Below, piece after piece: positions 52,408-60,860 of a DNA stretch of 64,000 bases. The notes below the pieces were generated by a model. That model saw only the letters and a list, made by a program, of their open reading frames with translations. It did no database searches and was not told the origin of the DNA. Numbering within the stretch: the stretch's first letter is position 1; each line of letters opens with the position of its first letter. Origin of the DNA: Actinomadura madurae (GTDB lineage: Bacteria > Actinomycetota > Actinomycetes > Streptosporangiales > Streptosporangiaceae); NCBI RefSeq assembly GCF_900115095.1, contig NZ_FOVH01000007.1, positions 342,431-406,430 on the forward strand, in the 5' to 3' direction. The position numbers and the translations under genes were made by a program.

Positions 52408-53622
52408 ATGGAGAATCCGCTCGTCATCGACCCGTCCGGCAGCGATGTCCAGGGCGAGGCCGCGAAACTGCGGGAGCGGGGCCCGGTGACGCCCGTGGAA
52501 CTCCCCGGCGGTGTCGCCGCCTGGGCGGTCACCGGCCAGGAGCAGCTCAAACGCCTTTTGGCCGACCCGCGAGTATCCAAGAACCCGCATCTGCACTGGA
52601 CGAAATGGATCGACGGTGAAATCGCGGAGGACTGGCCGCTCCGCCTGTGGGTCTCGGTGCGGAACATGTTCACCGCCTACGGCGACGACCACCGGCGGCT
52701 GCGCAACATCATCTCGCGGGCGTTCACCCCGCGGCGCACCGAGGCGCTCCGGCCGGACGTCGAGCGGATCACCCGCGACCTCGTCGACGGGCTCGCCGCG
52801 GCCCCCGGCGGGCGCGCCGACCTGCGGGAGGCGTTCGCCTACCCGCTGCCGATCGAGGTGATCTGCCGGCTGTTCGGCGTCCCGGTCGAGACCCGCCCGG
52901 CGCTGCGGCGCTGCGTCGACGGCGTGTTCAACACCGCGCTGACGCCCGAGGAGGCCATCGCCAACCAGACCGAGATGTACGGCATCCTGCAGGACTTCGT
53001 CGCCTTCCGGCGCCGCGAGCCCGCCGACGACCTGGCCGGGGTCCTCATCTCGTCCCGGGACGAGGAGGGCTCGCGGCTCAGCGAGACCGAGCTGGTCGAC
53101 ACGCTGATCCTGATGATCTCCGCCGGGCACGAGACGACGGTGAACCTGCTCGACCAGGCGATCACGGCGCTGCTGACGCACCCGGAGCAGCGTGCGCTGG
53201 TCCGGTCGGGCGAGGTGCCGTGGAGCGAGGTGATCGAGGAGGCGCTGCGCTGGCAGGCGCCGGTGGCGAACCTGCCGCTGCGCTACGCGGTCGAGGACAT
53301 CGACGTCGACGGCGTCACCATCGGGAAGGGCGAGGCGATTCTCGCGGCCTACGCGGCGGCCGGCCGCGACCTTTCCCTGCACGGCGACGACGCCGACTCC
53401 TTCGACCTCACCCGCGCGAACAAGGAGCACATCTCGTTCGGGCACGGCGTCCACTTCTGCGTGGGATCGCATCTGGCGAGGATGGAGGCCGAGGTGTCAC
53501 TCCCGGCGCTTTTCGAGCGCTTCCCGGATATGTCGCTCGCCGTGCAGCCGGACGAACTGCGCCCGGTCGAGTCGTTCATCTCCAACGGGCACCGGACGCT
53601 GCCCGTGAACCTTAATTCCTGA
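52408..53622 (+). CDS. Cytochrome P450, bacterial class I type
   Basis: 404 residues, ATG with GGAAAGG six bases upstream. I-helix motif ISAGHETTVNLL, ExxR in EEALRWQAP, heme loop FGHGVHFCVGSHLARME with the Cys ligand. The sequence resembles CYP105/107-type actinomycete oxygenases used in natural product tailoring. It follows the aminotransferase and is followed by a long inverted repeat, so the two genes may form a small biosynthetic unit. Redox partners are not nearby. Confidence 0.92.
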   Translation: MENPLVIDPSGSDVQGEAAKLRERGPVTPVELPGGVAAWAVTGQEQLKRLLADPRVSKNPHLHWTKWIDGEIAEDWPLRLWVSVRNMFTAYGDDHRRLRNIISRAFTPRRTEALRPDVERITRDLVDGLAAAPGGRADLREAFAYPLPIEVICRLFGVPVETRPALRRCVDGVFNTALTPEEAIANQTEMYGILQDFVAFRRREPADDLAGVLISSRDEEGSRLSETELVDTLILMISAGHETTVNLLDQAITALLTHPEQRALVRSGEVPWSEVIEEALRWQAPVANLPLRYAVEDIDVDGVTIGKGEAILAAYAAAGRDLSLHGDDADSFDLTRANKEHISFGHGVHFCVGSHLARMEAEVSLPALFERFPDMSLAVQPDELRPVESFISNGHRTLPVNLNS

Positions 53623-53635
53623 ACAATTCGACGCT

Positions 53636-53672
53636 CGTTTTCCCGGCCCGGTCGCGAATGGCCGGGAAAACG
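53636..53672. terminator. 13-bp inverted repeat between convergent genes
   Basis: CGTTTTCCCGGCC (53636-53648) and GGCCGGGAAAACG (53660-53672) pair perfectly around an 11-base loop, 14 bases after the P450 stop and 40 from the end of the opposing gene. It is symmetrical, so it could stop both transcripts, though no free U-run follows. Confidence 0.55.
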
Positions 53673-53711
53673 GGCGCCCGGCGTCGTTTCCGTCGCGGCG
53701 CGCGGGCCCGC

Positions 53712-54665
53712 TCACGCGTTCCGGCGGGCGCGGGCCCGCCTTTTGCCCTCGTGCATCGCCTGGACCCGCGCGATCGGGATCGTGTGGCCCTGCTCGATCA
53801 GGTCGGCGGGCAGCCCCTGCGGCTCCGGCATGAGGTCGGACCAGGGGTCGCGGTCGGCGACCAGCGCGGCGGCCGTCCGCAGCGTGAAGGACGCCGGGGC
53901 GACACGGTCGAGCTCGTCCCACGGCACGGGGAACGACACCGGCGCGCCGGGCCGGATCCGCGGGCTGTAGGCGGCGACCACGGTCGCGCCGCCCGCGCGG
54001 GTCGAGTCGAGGAACACCTTGCCGCCGCGGTCCTCGCGGATAAACGCGGTCGTGGCGAGATCGGGGTCGAGCCGCTCGGCGCGGGCGGCCAGGGCGCGGG
54101 TGGCCGCCGCGACGTCCTCGATGGAGGTCGCACCGTCCAGGGGGACGAACACGTGCACGCCCTTGGCGCCGCTGGTCTTGACCGCGCCGCGCAGGCCCGA
54201 GCCCTCCAGCGCCTGCCGGACGAGATGCGCGGCGGCGACCGCGGCGTCGAAGGCGTCCGCCTCCGGCGGGTCGATGTCGAGGACCATGTGGGTGGGCCTC
54301 GTCCACGCGGCGGCCGTGACGAGCGGCGGGTGGTACTCGACCGCGCGCTGGTTGGCGAACCAGAGCAGCGTGCGCCGGTCGTCGCACAGCGCGTACGACA
54401 CCTCGCGCTGCGACGACTCGGCCCACACCGCGACCGTCCGCACCCACGACGGCGTGTACTTCGGCGTGTTCTTCTGCATGAACGGCTTCTGGCCGCGCAG
54501 CACGCGCTTGACCGACAGCGGCCGGCCCGCGAGCTGCGGGAGGATGCGGTCCGCGACGGCGTCCAGGTAGTCGACCAGGTCGCGCTTCGTCGCGTCCGCA
54601 CCGTCGAACAGGGGCTGGTCGAGGTTCGTCAGCCGGACCCCGTCACGCTCTTCATCGGCGCTCAC
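53712..54665 (-). CDS. LigD-type polymerase domain protein
   Basis: 317 residues, GTG start. This is the archaeo-eukaryotic primase-like polymerase domain of LigD without ligase or nuclease parts: LTNLDQPLFDGADATKRDLVDYL, the catalytic acidic motif LDIDPPEADAF, AVKTSGAKGVHVFVPL and DSTRAGGATVVAAYSPR. It fills in ends during non-homologous end joining together with Ku and a separate ligase. Actinomycetes often carry several such split genes. No ku gene is in the window. Basic C-terminus (KRRARARRNA) fits DNA binding. Confidence 0.92.
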   Translation of the reverse strand: MSADEERDGVRLTNLDQPLFDGADATKRDLVDYLDAVADRILPQLAGRPLSVKRVLRGQKPFMQKNTPKYTPSWVRTVAVWAESSQREVSYALCDDRRTLLWFANQRAVEYHPPLVTAAAWTRPTHMVLDIDPPEADAFDAAVAAAHLVRQALEGSGLRGAVKTSGAKGVHVFVPLDGATSIEDVAAATRALAARAERLDPDLATTAFIREDRGGKVFLDSTRAGGATVVAAYSPRIRPGAPVSFPVPWDELDRVAPASFTLRTAAALVADRDPWSDLMPEPQGLPADLIEQGHTIPIARVQAMHEGKRRARARRNA

Positions 54666-54718
54666 CCGTCCACCATCGCACGAGGTGCCGACAACGGGGC
54701 TCGGGTACCGTCGTGATC

Positions 54719-55348
54719 ATGTATGTACCGGCGCATTTCTCCGCGGACGACGCCGAGGTCAGGGAGCTGCTCGCCGGCTGCGGCGCGGCCGACCTCGTGA
54801 CCAGTACGCCGCGCGGCCTCGTCGCGACGTACCTGCCCGTCCTGTACGACCCGGACGCCGGCGAGCACGGCGCGCTGCTGGCGCATGTGGCGCGCAACAA
54901 CGACCAGTGGCGCGAGCCCGCCGCCGGGGAGTCGCTGTTCATCCTGCACGGCCCGGACGCCTACGTGTCGCCGTCCTGGTACGCGTCCAAGGCCGAGCAC
55001 GGGCGCGTGGTGCCGACGTGGAACTACCTCACCGCGCACGTCTACGGCCGTCTCGTGGTGCACGACGATCCGGAGTGGGTCGGGCGGATGGTCCGCCGCC
55101 TCACCGACCGCCACGAGAACGGCCGGACCCCGGCCTGGTCGGTGGACGACGCGCCACCCGCGTTCGTCGAAGGCCAGCTGCGCGCGATCGTGGGTCTCGA
55201 ACTGGTCATCACGCGGATCGAGGCCAAGGCGAAGATGAGCCAGAACCGCCCGGAGGCCGACGTCGCCGGGGTCGTCGAGGCCTACCGCGCCCAGGGTGAC
55301 GTCCCGATGACCGAGGCCATGACACGGCAGCGGTCCACGGCCCGGTAG
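54719..55348 (+). CDS. PaiB-like FMN-binding protein
   Basis: 209 residues from the ATG giving MYVPAHFSADD, the usual PaiB start; a GTG at 54713 is the alternative. Conserved segments include LVTSTPRGLVATYLPVLYDP, HVARNNDQWR, YVSPSWYASKAEHGRVVPTWNY and KMSQNRPEAD near the C-terminus. It is a split-barrel flavin-binding protein; the B. subtilis homologue affects sporulation and protease genes, but the biochemical role in actinomycetes is unknown. Divergent from the LigD-type gene across 53 bases. Confidence 0.9.
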   Translation: MYVPAHFSADDAEVRELLAGCGAADLVTSTPRGLVATYLPVLYDPDAGEHGALLAHVARNNDQWREPAAGESLFILHGPDAYVSPSWYASKAEHGRVVPTWNYLTAHVYGRLVVHDDPEWVGRMVRRLTDRHENGRTPAWSVDDAPPAFVEGQLRAIVGLELVITRIEAKAKMSQNRPEADVAGVVEAYRAQGDVPMTEAMTRQRSTAR

Positions 55349-55370
55349 CCGCGAGATCGACCGGTTCCGG

Positions 55371-55646
55371 TCAGCGGGGGCGCCAGGGGGAGTCGGGCTC
55401 GGTGGGACGGGGGTCGGCGCTCACCCGGAGGGCATAGGTGGGGGCGGCGGCATCGGGCAGCGGCCCGACGTAGGTGTGGCCCGTCAGGTGGCACCAGGCC
55501 GGCAGGTCGATCGGGGCCGCGGGGTCGGCGGCGATCAGGTGGATCACCGTGCCGGGCGCCAGGCCGGCGATATGGCCGCGGAGCTCCAGGAGGAGCCGCA
55601 CGCAGGACTTGTCGCCGCCGTCGATGACGACCGGGTCCCTGCTCAT
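55371..55646 (-). CDS. TusA-like sulfurtransferase family protein, CPxP altered
   Basis: 91 residues, ATG with GGTGGAG directly upstream. Fold signature of TusA/SirA: DGGDKSCVRLLLELRGHIAGLAPGT, VIHLIAADPAAPIDLPAWCHLTGHTYVG. The active Cys of CPxP is kept (SCVRL) but both prolines are missing. Known relatives relay sulfur as persulfide; with the changed motif the role is uncertain. A Pro-rich tail follows. Convergent with the PaiB-like gene (22-base gap). An AT-richer stretch (55690-55720) lies upstream. Confidence 0.75.
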   Translation of the reverse strand: MSRDPVVIDGGDKSCVRLLLELRGHIAGLAPGTVIHLIAADPAAPIDLPAWCHLTGHTYVGPLPDAAAPTYALRVSADPRPTEPDSPWRPR

Positions 55647-55904
55647 CTCCACCCCCTGATCCGCGAGGCCGGCACGCCGCAGAGGGAAATATAGGGCTTT
55701 GGTGTGACAAGCGGGGTGGTCAGATCGGGGTTCCGTGCGAGGCGGCGGGACGAACCGCGCGTGCACCGGACCGCCGCGGAATGAGCGAGGGACGTCCCAG
55801 ACTTGACCATTTCTTTCAGATTCCGTCCAGGTTCGGGGCATACAGTCGCAGTGATGTACCCCCCCGTCGTCGTCCAGGTGAGGAAACCGGCTTTGGGGCG
55901 AGTC

Positions 55905-56267
55905 ATGGATCTCGGAGTGGCACGAGTGGAGCGCACGGAGACCTGCGGGACGCTGACGTTCCCGGACGAGGTCGACCTGAGCAACGGGGCGGCGATCCTC
56001 GCGCAGGCCGGGGAGCTTCTCGACGCCGGGGTGCCGGCCCTGATCCTCGACCTGAGCTCTTGCACGTTCTGCGACTCCAACGGGCTGCACGTGATCACGC
56101 ACTCGCAGATGCGGGCGACCGAGCTCGGCGTCCCGATGTGGGTGGTGCTGCCGCCGCGCGGCATCGTCCGGAGGGTGTCGGAGGTGGCGGGGCTGCAGCG
56201 CCGCGTCGCCATCGCGCCGGACGTGGCGACCGCCCGCGAGGCGCTGGCGGCGACCGCCCGCCGGTAG
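55905..56267 (+). CDS. STAS domain anti-anti-sigma factor
   Basis: 120 residues from the ATG giving MDLGVARVERTE; in-frame ATGs at 55854 and 55803 could add up to 34 residues. The STAS core is clear: TLTFPDEVDLSNGAAILAQA, then ALILDLSSCTFCDSNGLHVI, where the Ser after Asp is the expected phosphorylation site. Such proteins release a sigma factor by binding its anti-sigma kinase when unphosphorylated. No anti-sigma or sigma gene is adjacent. It ends four bases from the opposing ROK gene. Confidence 0.87.
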   Translation: MDLGVARVERTETCGTLTFPDEVDLSNGAAILAQAGELLDAGVPALILDLSSCTFCDSNGLHVITHSQMRATELGVPMWVVLPPRGIVRRVSEVAGLQRRVAIAPDVATAREALAATARR

Positions 56268-56270
56268 GGG

Positions 56271-57524
56271 TCAGCGTTCCAGGACGCGGTCGATCCACGC
56301 GTCCGACGTGCCGAGGAGCAGGTGGCCCGCGCCGAGGATGCTCGCGTCGCGGCCCGCGCGGGACGTGGCGATCTCCAGGTTGCGGGTGGCCAGCGGCAGG
56401 CAGCGCTCGTAGATGACGCCCCGGATCGTCGCGACGAGCGGCTCGGCGTTGGACAGGCTGCCGCCGATGACCAGGGCGTCGGGGTTGAAGAAGTTCACCA
56501 GGGCGGTCAGCACGTCCCCGATGAGGCGTCCGGCGGTGCGCACCGCGCTGGTGGCCTGCGGGACGCCGTCGGTGACGAGGTCGACGATCTCCGCCGGGCT
56601 GCCGGCCCGGATGCCCTGGGCGGCGAGGGACGCGGCGAGGGCGGCGCCGCTGGCGTGGGCCTCCAGGCAGTCGGGGTGACCGCAGGAGCAGTCGACGGTG
56701 GCCTCGGACAGGATCCGGACGTGGCTGATGTCGCCCGCCGCGCCGCGGCCCCGGTGCAGCCGCCCGTCCACGATGACGCCGCAGCCGATGCCGCTGCCGA
56801 TCTTGATCACCATGACGTTGTCGAGGGACGGCCAGGACCGGCGGTGCTCCCCCACGGCCATGAGGTTGGCGTCGTTCTCGACCAGGGCCGGGACGCCGGC
56901 GAGGCCGGTCACGTGGTCGCGCACGGGGAAGTCGTTCCAGCCCGGCATCCGCGAGGGCGAGACGACCTGGCCCGTCGCCGGGTCGACCGGGCCCGGCAGC
57001 CCGATGCCGATGCCGCGGACGGGCACGTCCGCGAGCCCGTGGTCGCGGGCGAGCGCGCGGAGGCTGCCGATGACCGTGGCGAGGGTCTTCTCCGGCCCGA
57101 CCGCGATGTCGCACGCGAGGTCGGACAGCGCGAGGGGCGTCCCGGCGAGGTCGACGGCGGCGAGCCGGGCATGGTGCGCGCCGAGGTCGGCGACGAGGAA
57201 GACGCCCGCCCCGCGGGCGAGGCGGAGGCGGCGGGGCCGCCGGCCCCCGCGCGAGGCCCCGGCGCCCTCCTCGGCGAACAGGCCGGCCTCGATGAGCTGC
57301 TCGACCCGCAGCGAGACGCTGGACGCGGCGAGGCCGGACAGGCGGGCGAGCTCGGCCCGCGACTCCGCCCGGCCGGTGGCCACCAGCCGCACCAGCGCCG
57401 CCGATCCGCTCGCTTGTGGGGGGCGACCCCCCACACCCCCCGGCACCCGCCGGACGGACCGCCTCCCTCCGCTCCGCTGGCGCTCCGCTCCAGGAGTCGG
57501 TCCGTCATCCCTGCTGTTACGCAC
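56271..57524 (-). CDS. ROK family transcriptional regulator
   Basis: 417 residues from GTG; a TTG at 57560 is the alternative and the first 40 residues are low complexity. Winged helix at about 40-90 (ESRAELARLSGLAASSVSLR), then the ROK domain with ENDANLMAVGEHRRS, GSGIGCGVIVDGRLHRGRGAAGDISHV and the zinc motif CSCGHPDCLE. It senses a sugar or related ligand and represses transcription. Divergent from the amino-acid ABC operon, with a dyad between, so it probably controls that operon, though an amino-acid transporter is an unusual partner for ROK. Confidence 0.9.
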   Translation of the reverse strand: MRNSRDDGPTPGAERQRSGGRRSVRRVPGGVGGRPPQASGSAALVRLVATGRAESRAELARLSGLAASSVSLRVEQLIEAGLFAEEGAGASRGGRRPRRLRLARGAGVFLVADLGAHHARLAAVDLAGTPLALSDLACDIAVGPEKTLATVIGSLRALARDHGLADVPVRGIGIGLPGPVDPATGQVVSPSRMPGWNDFPVRDHVTGLAGVPALVENDANLMAVGEHRRSWPSLDNVMVIKIGSGIGCGVIVDGRLHRGRGAAGDISHVRILSEATVDCSCGHPDCLEAHASGAALAASLAAQGIRAGSPAEIVDLVTDGVPQATSAVRTAGRLIGDVLTALVNFFNPDALVIGGSLSNAEPLVATIRGVIYERCLPLATRNLEIATSRAGRDASILGAGHLLLGTSDAWIDRVLER

Positions 57525-57603
57525 CCCAGATAGATAGCATGCGCGAACTTGGTACGGCAACGCGTTGACTTACGTCGATTTGAAGTTCTATCGTCCTCAT
57601 TGA

Positions 57604-57617
57604 CTTCGATTTCGAAG
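57604..57617. promoter_or_regulatory. Inverted repeat before the ABC transporter operon
   Basis: CTTCGA-TT-TCGAAG, a perfect dyad 11 bases upstream of the GTG of the ATPase gene, in an AT-rich stretch that also has TTGACT (57565-57570) as a -35 candidate for the operon. A ROK repressor bound here would block the transcript. Confidence 0.5.
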
Positions 57618-57628
57618 GAAGTTGGAAC

Positions 57629-58369
57629 GTGGGTGACCGAATGATCGAGGTGCGCGGCCTCCACAAGCGCTTCGGCGAGCACACCGCCCTGCGCGACGTC
57701 GACCTCGACGTGGCGCGCGGCGAGGTCGTCGTGGTGATCGGCCCGTCCGGGTCGGGCAAGTCGACGCTGTGCCGGTGCCTGAACCGGCTGGAGACGCCGG
57801 ACGCCGGCACGGTCCGCGTCGACGGCGAGGAGCTGCCCGCCGAGGGACGCGCCCTCGCCCGGCTGCGCGCCGACGTCGGCATGGTGTTCCAGGCGTTCAA
57901 CCTGTTCCAGCACAAGACCGTCCTGCAGAACCTGACCCTGGCGCCCACGCGGGTGCGCGGCCTCTCGCGCGCCGAAGCGGAGCGGAACGCGCGCGAGCTG
58001 CTCGACCGGGTCGGCATCGGCGAGCAGGCCGGAAAGCTCCCGGCGCAGCTGTCGGGCGGCCAGCAGCAGCGCGCCGCGATCGCCCGCGCGCTCGCGATGC
58101 GGCCGAAGGCCATGCTGTTCGACGAGCCGACGTCCGCCCTCGACCCGGAGATGGTCGGCGAGGTCCTGGACGTGATGACGGGCCTCGCCCGCGACGGCAT
58201 GACGATGGTGGTCGTCACCCACGAGATGGGGTTCGCCCGCCAGGTCGCCGACCGCGTGGTGTTCATGGCGGACGGCGAGGTCGTCGAGACCGGCACGCCG
58301 TCCGCCTTCTTCGACTCCCCCGCCAGCGACCGGGCCCGGGACTTCCTGGCCAAGGTCCTCAGCCACTAG
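57629..58369 (+). CDS. Amino-acid ABC transporter ATPase (GluA/GlnQ type)
   Basis: 246 residues, GTG start with GAAGGAAG. Walker A GPSGSGKST, Q-loop in VFQAFNLFQHKT, signature LSGGQQQRAAIARAL, Walker B MLFDEPTSALDP and the H-loop in VVTHEMGFARQ; all polar amino-acid transporter features. It powers import by the two permeases encoded downstream. First gene of a six-gene forward operon. Intact. Confidence 0.95.
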   Translation: MGDRMIEVRGLHKRFGEHTALRDVDLDVARGEVVVVIGPSGSGKSTLCRCLNRLETPDAGTVRVDGEELPAEGRALARLRADVGMVFQAFNLFQHKTVLQNLTLAPTRVRGLSRAEAERNARELLDRVGIGEQAGKLPAQLSGGQQQRAAIARALAMRPKAMLFDEPTSALDPEMVGEVLDVMTGLARDGMTMVVVTHEMGFARQVADRVVFMADGEVVETGTPSAFFDSPASDRARDFLAKVLSH

Positions 58370-58422
58370 TGCGACCCCCGGCGCGCCGCCCATGGCGCGC
58401 CACCCGAGAAAGGTTGTTGATC

Positions 58423-59358
58423 ATGGTGCGTACCCCTGCGGGGCTGCGGCGGGCGGCGGTCGCCGCGGTCGCCGCGCTGTCGCTGACGGGCCTCGCGGCC
58501 TGCTCCGGCGGCGACTCCGACTCGGCCGTGCCCGGTTCCGGCGGCGGGAAGACCGACGACCTGGCGGCCTCGGCGCCGGTGGCGTCGAACATTCCGGCCG
58601 GCTCCACGATGGAGAAGATCAAGCAGCGCGGCGAGCTGATCGTGGGCGGCTCGCTGGACGCGCCGCTGCTGTCCCAGCAGAACCCGGCGACGAAGAAGGT
58701 CGAGGGCCTGGACGCCGACTTCGGCCGGCTGCTCGCCAAGTACATCATCGGCAAGCCCAACGTGAAGATCGTCAACTCGGCGTCGGAGACCCGCGAGGCG
58801 CTGCTGGCCAACGGCACCGTGGACGTGGTGTTCCAGACCTACAGCATCACCCCGGAGCGGGCGAAGCAGGTCGCGTTCGCCGGGCCCTACTACAGCTCCG
58901 GCCTGGTCATCGCCACCAAGAAGGACGAGACGGGCATCAAGCTCCCGGCCGACCTCAAGGGCAAGACGGTCATCGCCGGCGCCAACACCCCGGCCATCCC
59001 GGCGATCAAGAAGGCCGCCCCGGACGCGAAGATCGTCACGTTCGGCAGCGACCCCGAGTGCGTGCAGGCGCTGAAGCAGGGCCGCGGCGACGCCTACGTC
59101 CAGGACGAGGCGGTGCTGCTCGCCACCGCGAAGCAGGACCCGACGATCCAGATCCAGGGCAAGCCGTTCACCAGCGACCCCTACGGGATCGGCCTCAAGC
59201 ACGGCGACACGCAGATGAAGCAGTTCGTCAACGACTGGCTCAAGCAGATCCAGGCGTCCGGCCTGTGGGCGAAGGTCTGGAAGAACTCGATCGGGACGGT
59301 CGTGCAGGGCGACGCCCCGCAGCCGCCCGCGATCGGGTCCGCGCCCGGCTCGGAGTGA
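58423..59358 (+). CDS. Amino-acid ABC transporter binding lipoprotein (GluB type)
   Basis: 311 residues, ATG with GAAAGG. Signal peptide with lipobox LTGLAAC (Cys about 27), so it is anchored outside the membrane. The mature protein is a family 3 solute-binding protein: GELIVGGSLDAP, VEGLDADFGRLLAKYI, VFQTYSITPERAKQVAFAGPYY and YGIGLKHGDTQMKQFVNDWL. The homologues in actinobacteria bind glutamate, glutamine or asparagine; the downstream asparaginase favours asparagine or glutamine (inference). Confidence 0.93.
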   Translation: MVRTPAGLRRAAVAAVAALSLTGLAACSGGDSDSAVPGSGGGKTDDLAASAPVASNIPAGSTMEKIKQRGELIVGGSLDAPLLSQQNPATKKVEGLDADFGRLLAKYIIGKPNVKIVNSASETREALLANGTVDVVFQTYSITPERAKQVAFAGPYYSSGLVIATKKDETGIKLPADLKGKTVIAGANTPAIPAIKKAAPDAKIVTFGSDPECVQALKQGRGDAYVQDEAVLLATAKQDPTIQIQGKPFTSDPYGIGLKHGDTQMKQFVNDWLKQIQASGLWAKVWKNSIGTVVQGDAPQPPAIGSAPGSE

Positions 59359-59368
59359 CCCCCGCCCC

Positions 59369-60013
59369 ATGGACGTCATCACCGACCATCTCGGGGAGTT
59401 CGGCGACGGCCTGCTGCTGACCGTCGAGCTGACGCTGCTGTCGCTCGCCGGCGCGCTGGCGGCCGGGATCGCCGTCGCCGCGATGCGGGTCAGCCCGGTG
59501 CGCGTGCTGCGCGCCGCCGGGATGGCCTACGTCGAGGTGCTGCAGAACATCCCGCTGCTGGTGTGGCTCGTCATCGCCGTGTTCGGGCTCCCCGAGATCG
59601 GGGTGATCGCCGGGCTGTTCACCACGTCGGTCGTCGTCATCGCCCTCTACCAGGGGGCGTACACGGCCGAGGCGATCCGCTCCGGGATCAACGCGGTGCC
59701 GGCCGGGCAGGGCGAGGCGGCGCGGGCGCTCGGGCTGACGTTCGTCCAGTCGCTGCGGCTGGTCGTCCTTCCGCAGGCGCTGCGGACGGTCGTCCAGCCG
59801 CTCGGCAACATCGCGATCATGACGCTGATGAACACCGCGCTGGCCGCGGCGGTCGGCGTGGTCGAGCTGACCGCCGCCGCCAACCGGGTCAACCTGGCCG
59901 AGGCCCGGCCGATCTGGATCTTCGTGACGGCGGGGCTGGCGTACATGGCGCTGTCGGCGGTCTTCGGGCTGGTGACCGGCGGCCTGGAAGGGAAGCTGGC
60001 GATCCTGCGATGA
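59369..60013 (+). CDS. Amino-acid ABC transporter permease (GluC type)
   Basis: 214 residues with about five membrane helices. The EAA loop reads GEAARALGLTFVQSLRLVVLPQALR, the ATPase contact of polar amino-acid permeases, and EVLQNIPLLVWLVIAVFGLPEIG is typical of GluC. ATG ten bases after the lipoprotein stop. It pairs with the GluD-type permease whose start overlaps its stop. Intact. Confidence 0.94.
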   Translation: MDVITDHLGEFGDGLLLTVELTLLSLAGALAAGIAVAAMRVSPVRVLRAAGMAYVEVLQNIPLLVWLVIAVFGLPEIGVIAGLFTTSVVVIALYQGAYTAEAIRSGINAVPAGQGEAARALGLTFVQSLRLVVLPQALRTVVQPLGNIAIMTLMNTALAAAVGVVELTAAANRVNLAEARPIWIFVTAGLAYMALSAVFGLVTGGLEGKLAILR

Positions 60014-60852
60014 GCTCCTCCCGCCTGCTGTTCGACGAGCCGGGGCCGCGCGCCCGGCGCCGCATCCGGATCGCCACCGCGCTGACCCTGCTGGCGGGTG
60101 CCGTCCTCGCCGGGCTGGCCCTGCGGCAGTTCGCCGACAACGGCCAGCTCGCCGCCGACCGGTGGCGCCCGTACGGGACGTGGCCGATGTGGCGGTACCT
60201 GCTGGAGGGCCTGCGCTCCACGGTGTACGCGGCGGTCGTGTCGATCGCGCTGGCCATGGCGGCCGGTGTCGTGCTCGCGCTCGGACGGCTGTCGCCGGCG
60301 CGGTGGCTGCGCGTCCCGTCGGCGGCCTACGTCGAGGTCGTCCGGACGATCCCGGCGCTGCTGCTCGTCTACGTCGTGCTGTTCGCGCTGCCGAGGTACG
60401 GCGTCGACCTGCCGCTGTTCTGGAAGCTCGTGGTGCCGCTGTCGGTGTCCAACGCCGCCGCGTTCGCCGAGATCTTCCGGGCCGGGATCCGGTCGGTGGA
60501 GCGGGGCCAGCTGGAGGCGGGGCTCGCGCTCGGGCTGACGCGCGGGCGGGCGATGCGGCTCATCGTCCTGCCGCAGGCGGCGCGGCGCGTCCTGCCGTCG
60601 CTGGTCAGCCAGTCCGCGGGCCTGCTGAAGGACACCTCGCTCGGCTACGTCGTCAGCTACGCCGAGCTGCTGTACAGCGGGAAGGTGCTGGCGAACTACA
60701 ACCACCTGCTCATCCAGACCTACCTGGTGATCGCGCTGGTCTACCTCGTGATCAACGCGTCGCTGGCCAAGCTCGCGCGGACGCTGGAGGCCCGGCAGCG
60801 GACCCGCCCGTCCCGCGCCGTCCGCGAGGCCGTCCCGGCCGCGCAACCGTGA
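60010..60852 (+). CDS. Amino-acid ABC transporter permease (GluD type)
   Basis: 280 residues, ATG overlapping the GluC stop. A cytosolic N-terminal stretch with one helix (about 20-42) precedes the permease core; EVVRTIPALLLVYVVLFALP and the EAA loop GQLEAGLALGLTRGRAMRLIVLPQAARR are clear. Longer than GluC by the N-terminal extension usual for GluD. The C-terminus is basic (RQRTRPSRAVREAVPAAQP). It forms the heteromeric channel with GluC. Confidence 0.94.
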   Translation: MSSSRLLFDEPGPRARRRIRIATALTLLAGAVLAGLALRQFADNGQLAADRWRPYGTWPMWRYLLEGLRSTVYAAVVSIALAMAAGVVLALGRLSPARWLRVPSAAYVEVVRTIPALLLVYVVLFALPRYGVDLPLFWKLVVPLSVSNAAAFAEIFRAGIRSVERGQLEAGLALGLTRGRAMRLIVLPQAARRVLPSLVSQSAGLLKDTSLGYVVSYAELLYSGKVLANYNHLLIQTYLVIALVYLVINASLAKLARTLEARQRTRPSRAVREAVPAAQP

Positions 60853-60860
60853 GGAATCCC

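Noticed and set aside
57413..57500. Run of Pro/Arg/Gly codons upstream of the ROK helix-turn-helix taken as a possible separate small gene
   Set aside because: Same frame as the ROK gene and no independent start with ribosome site.
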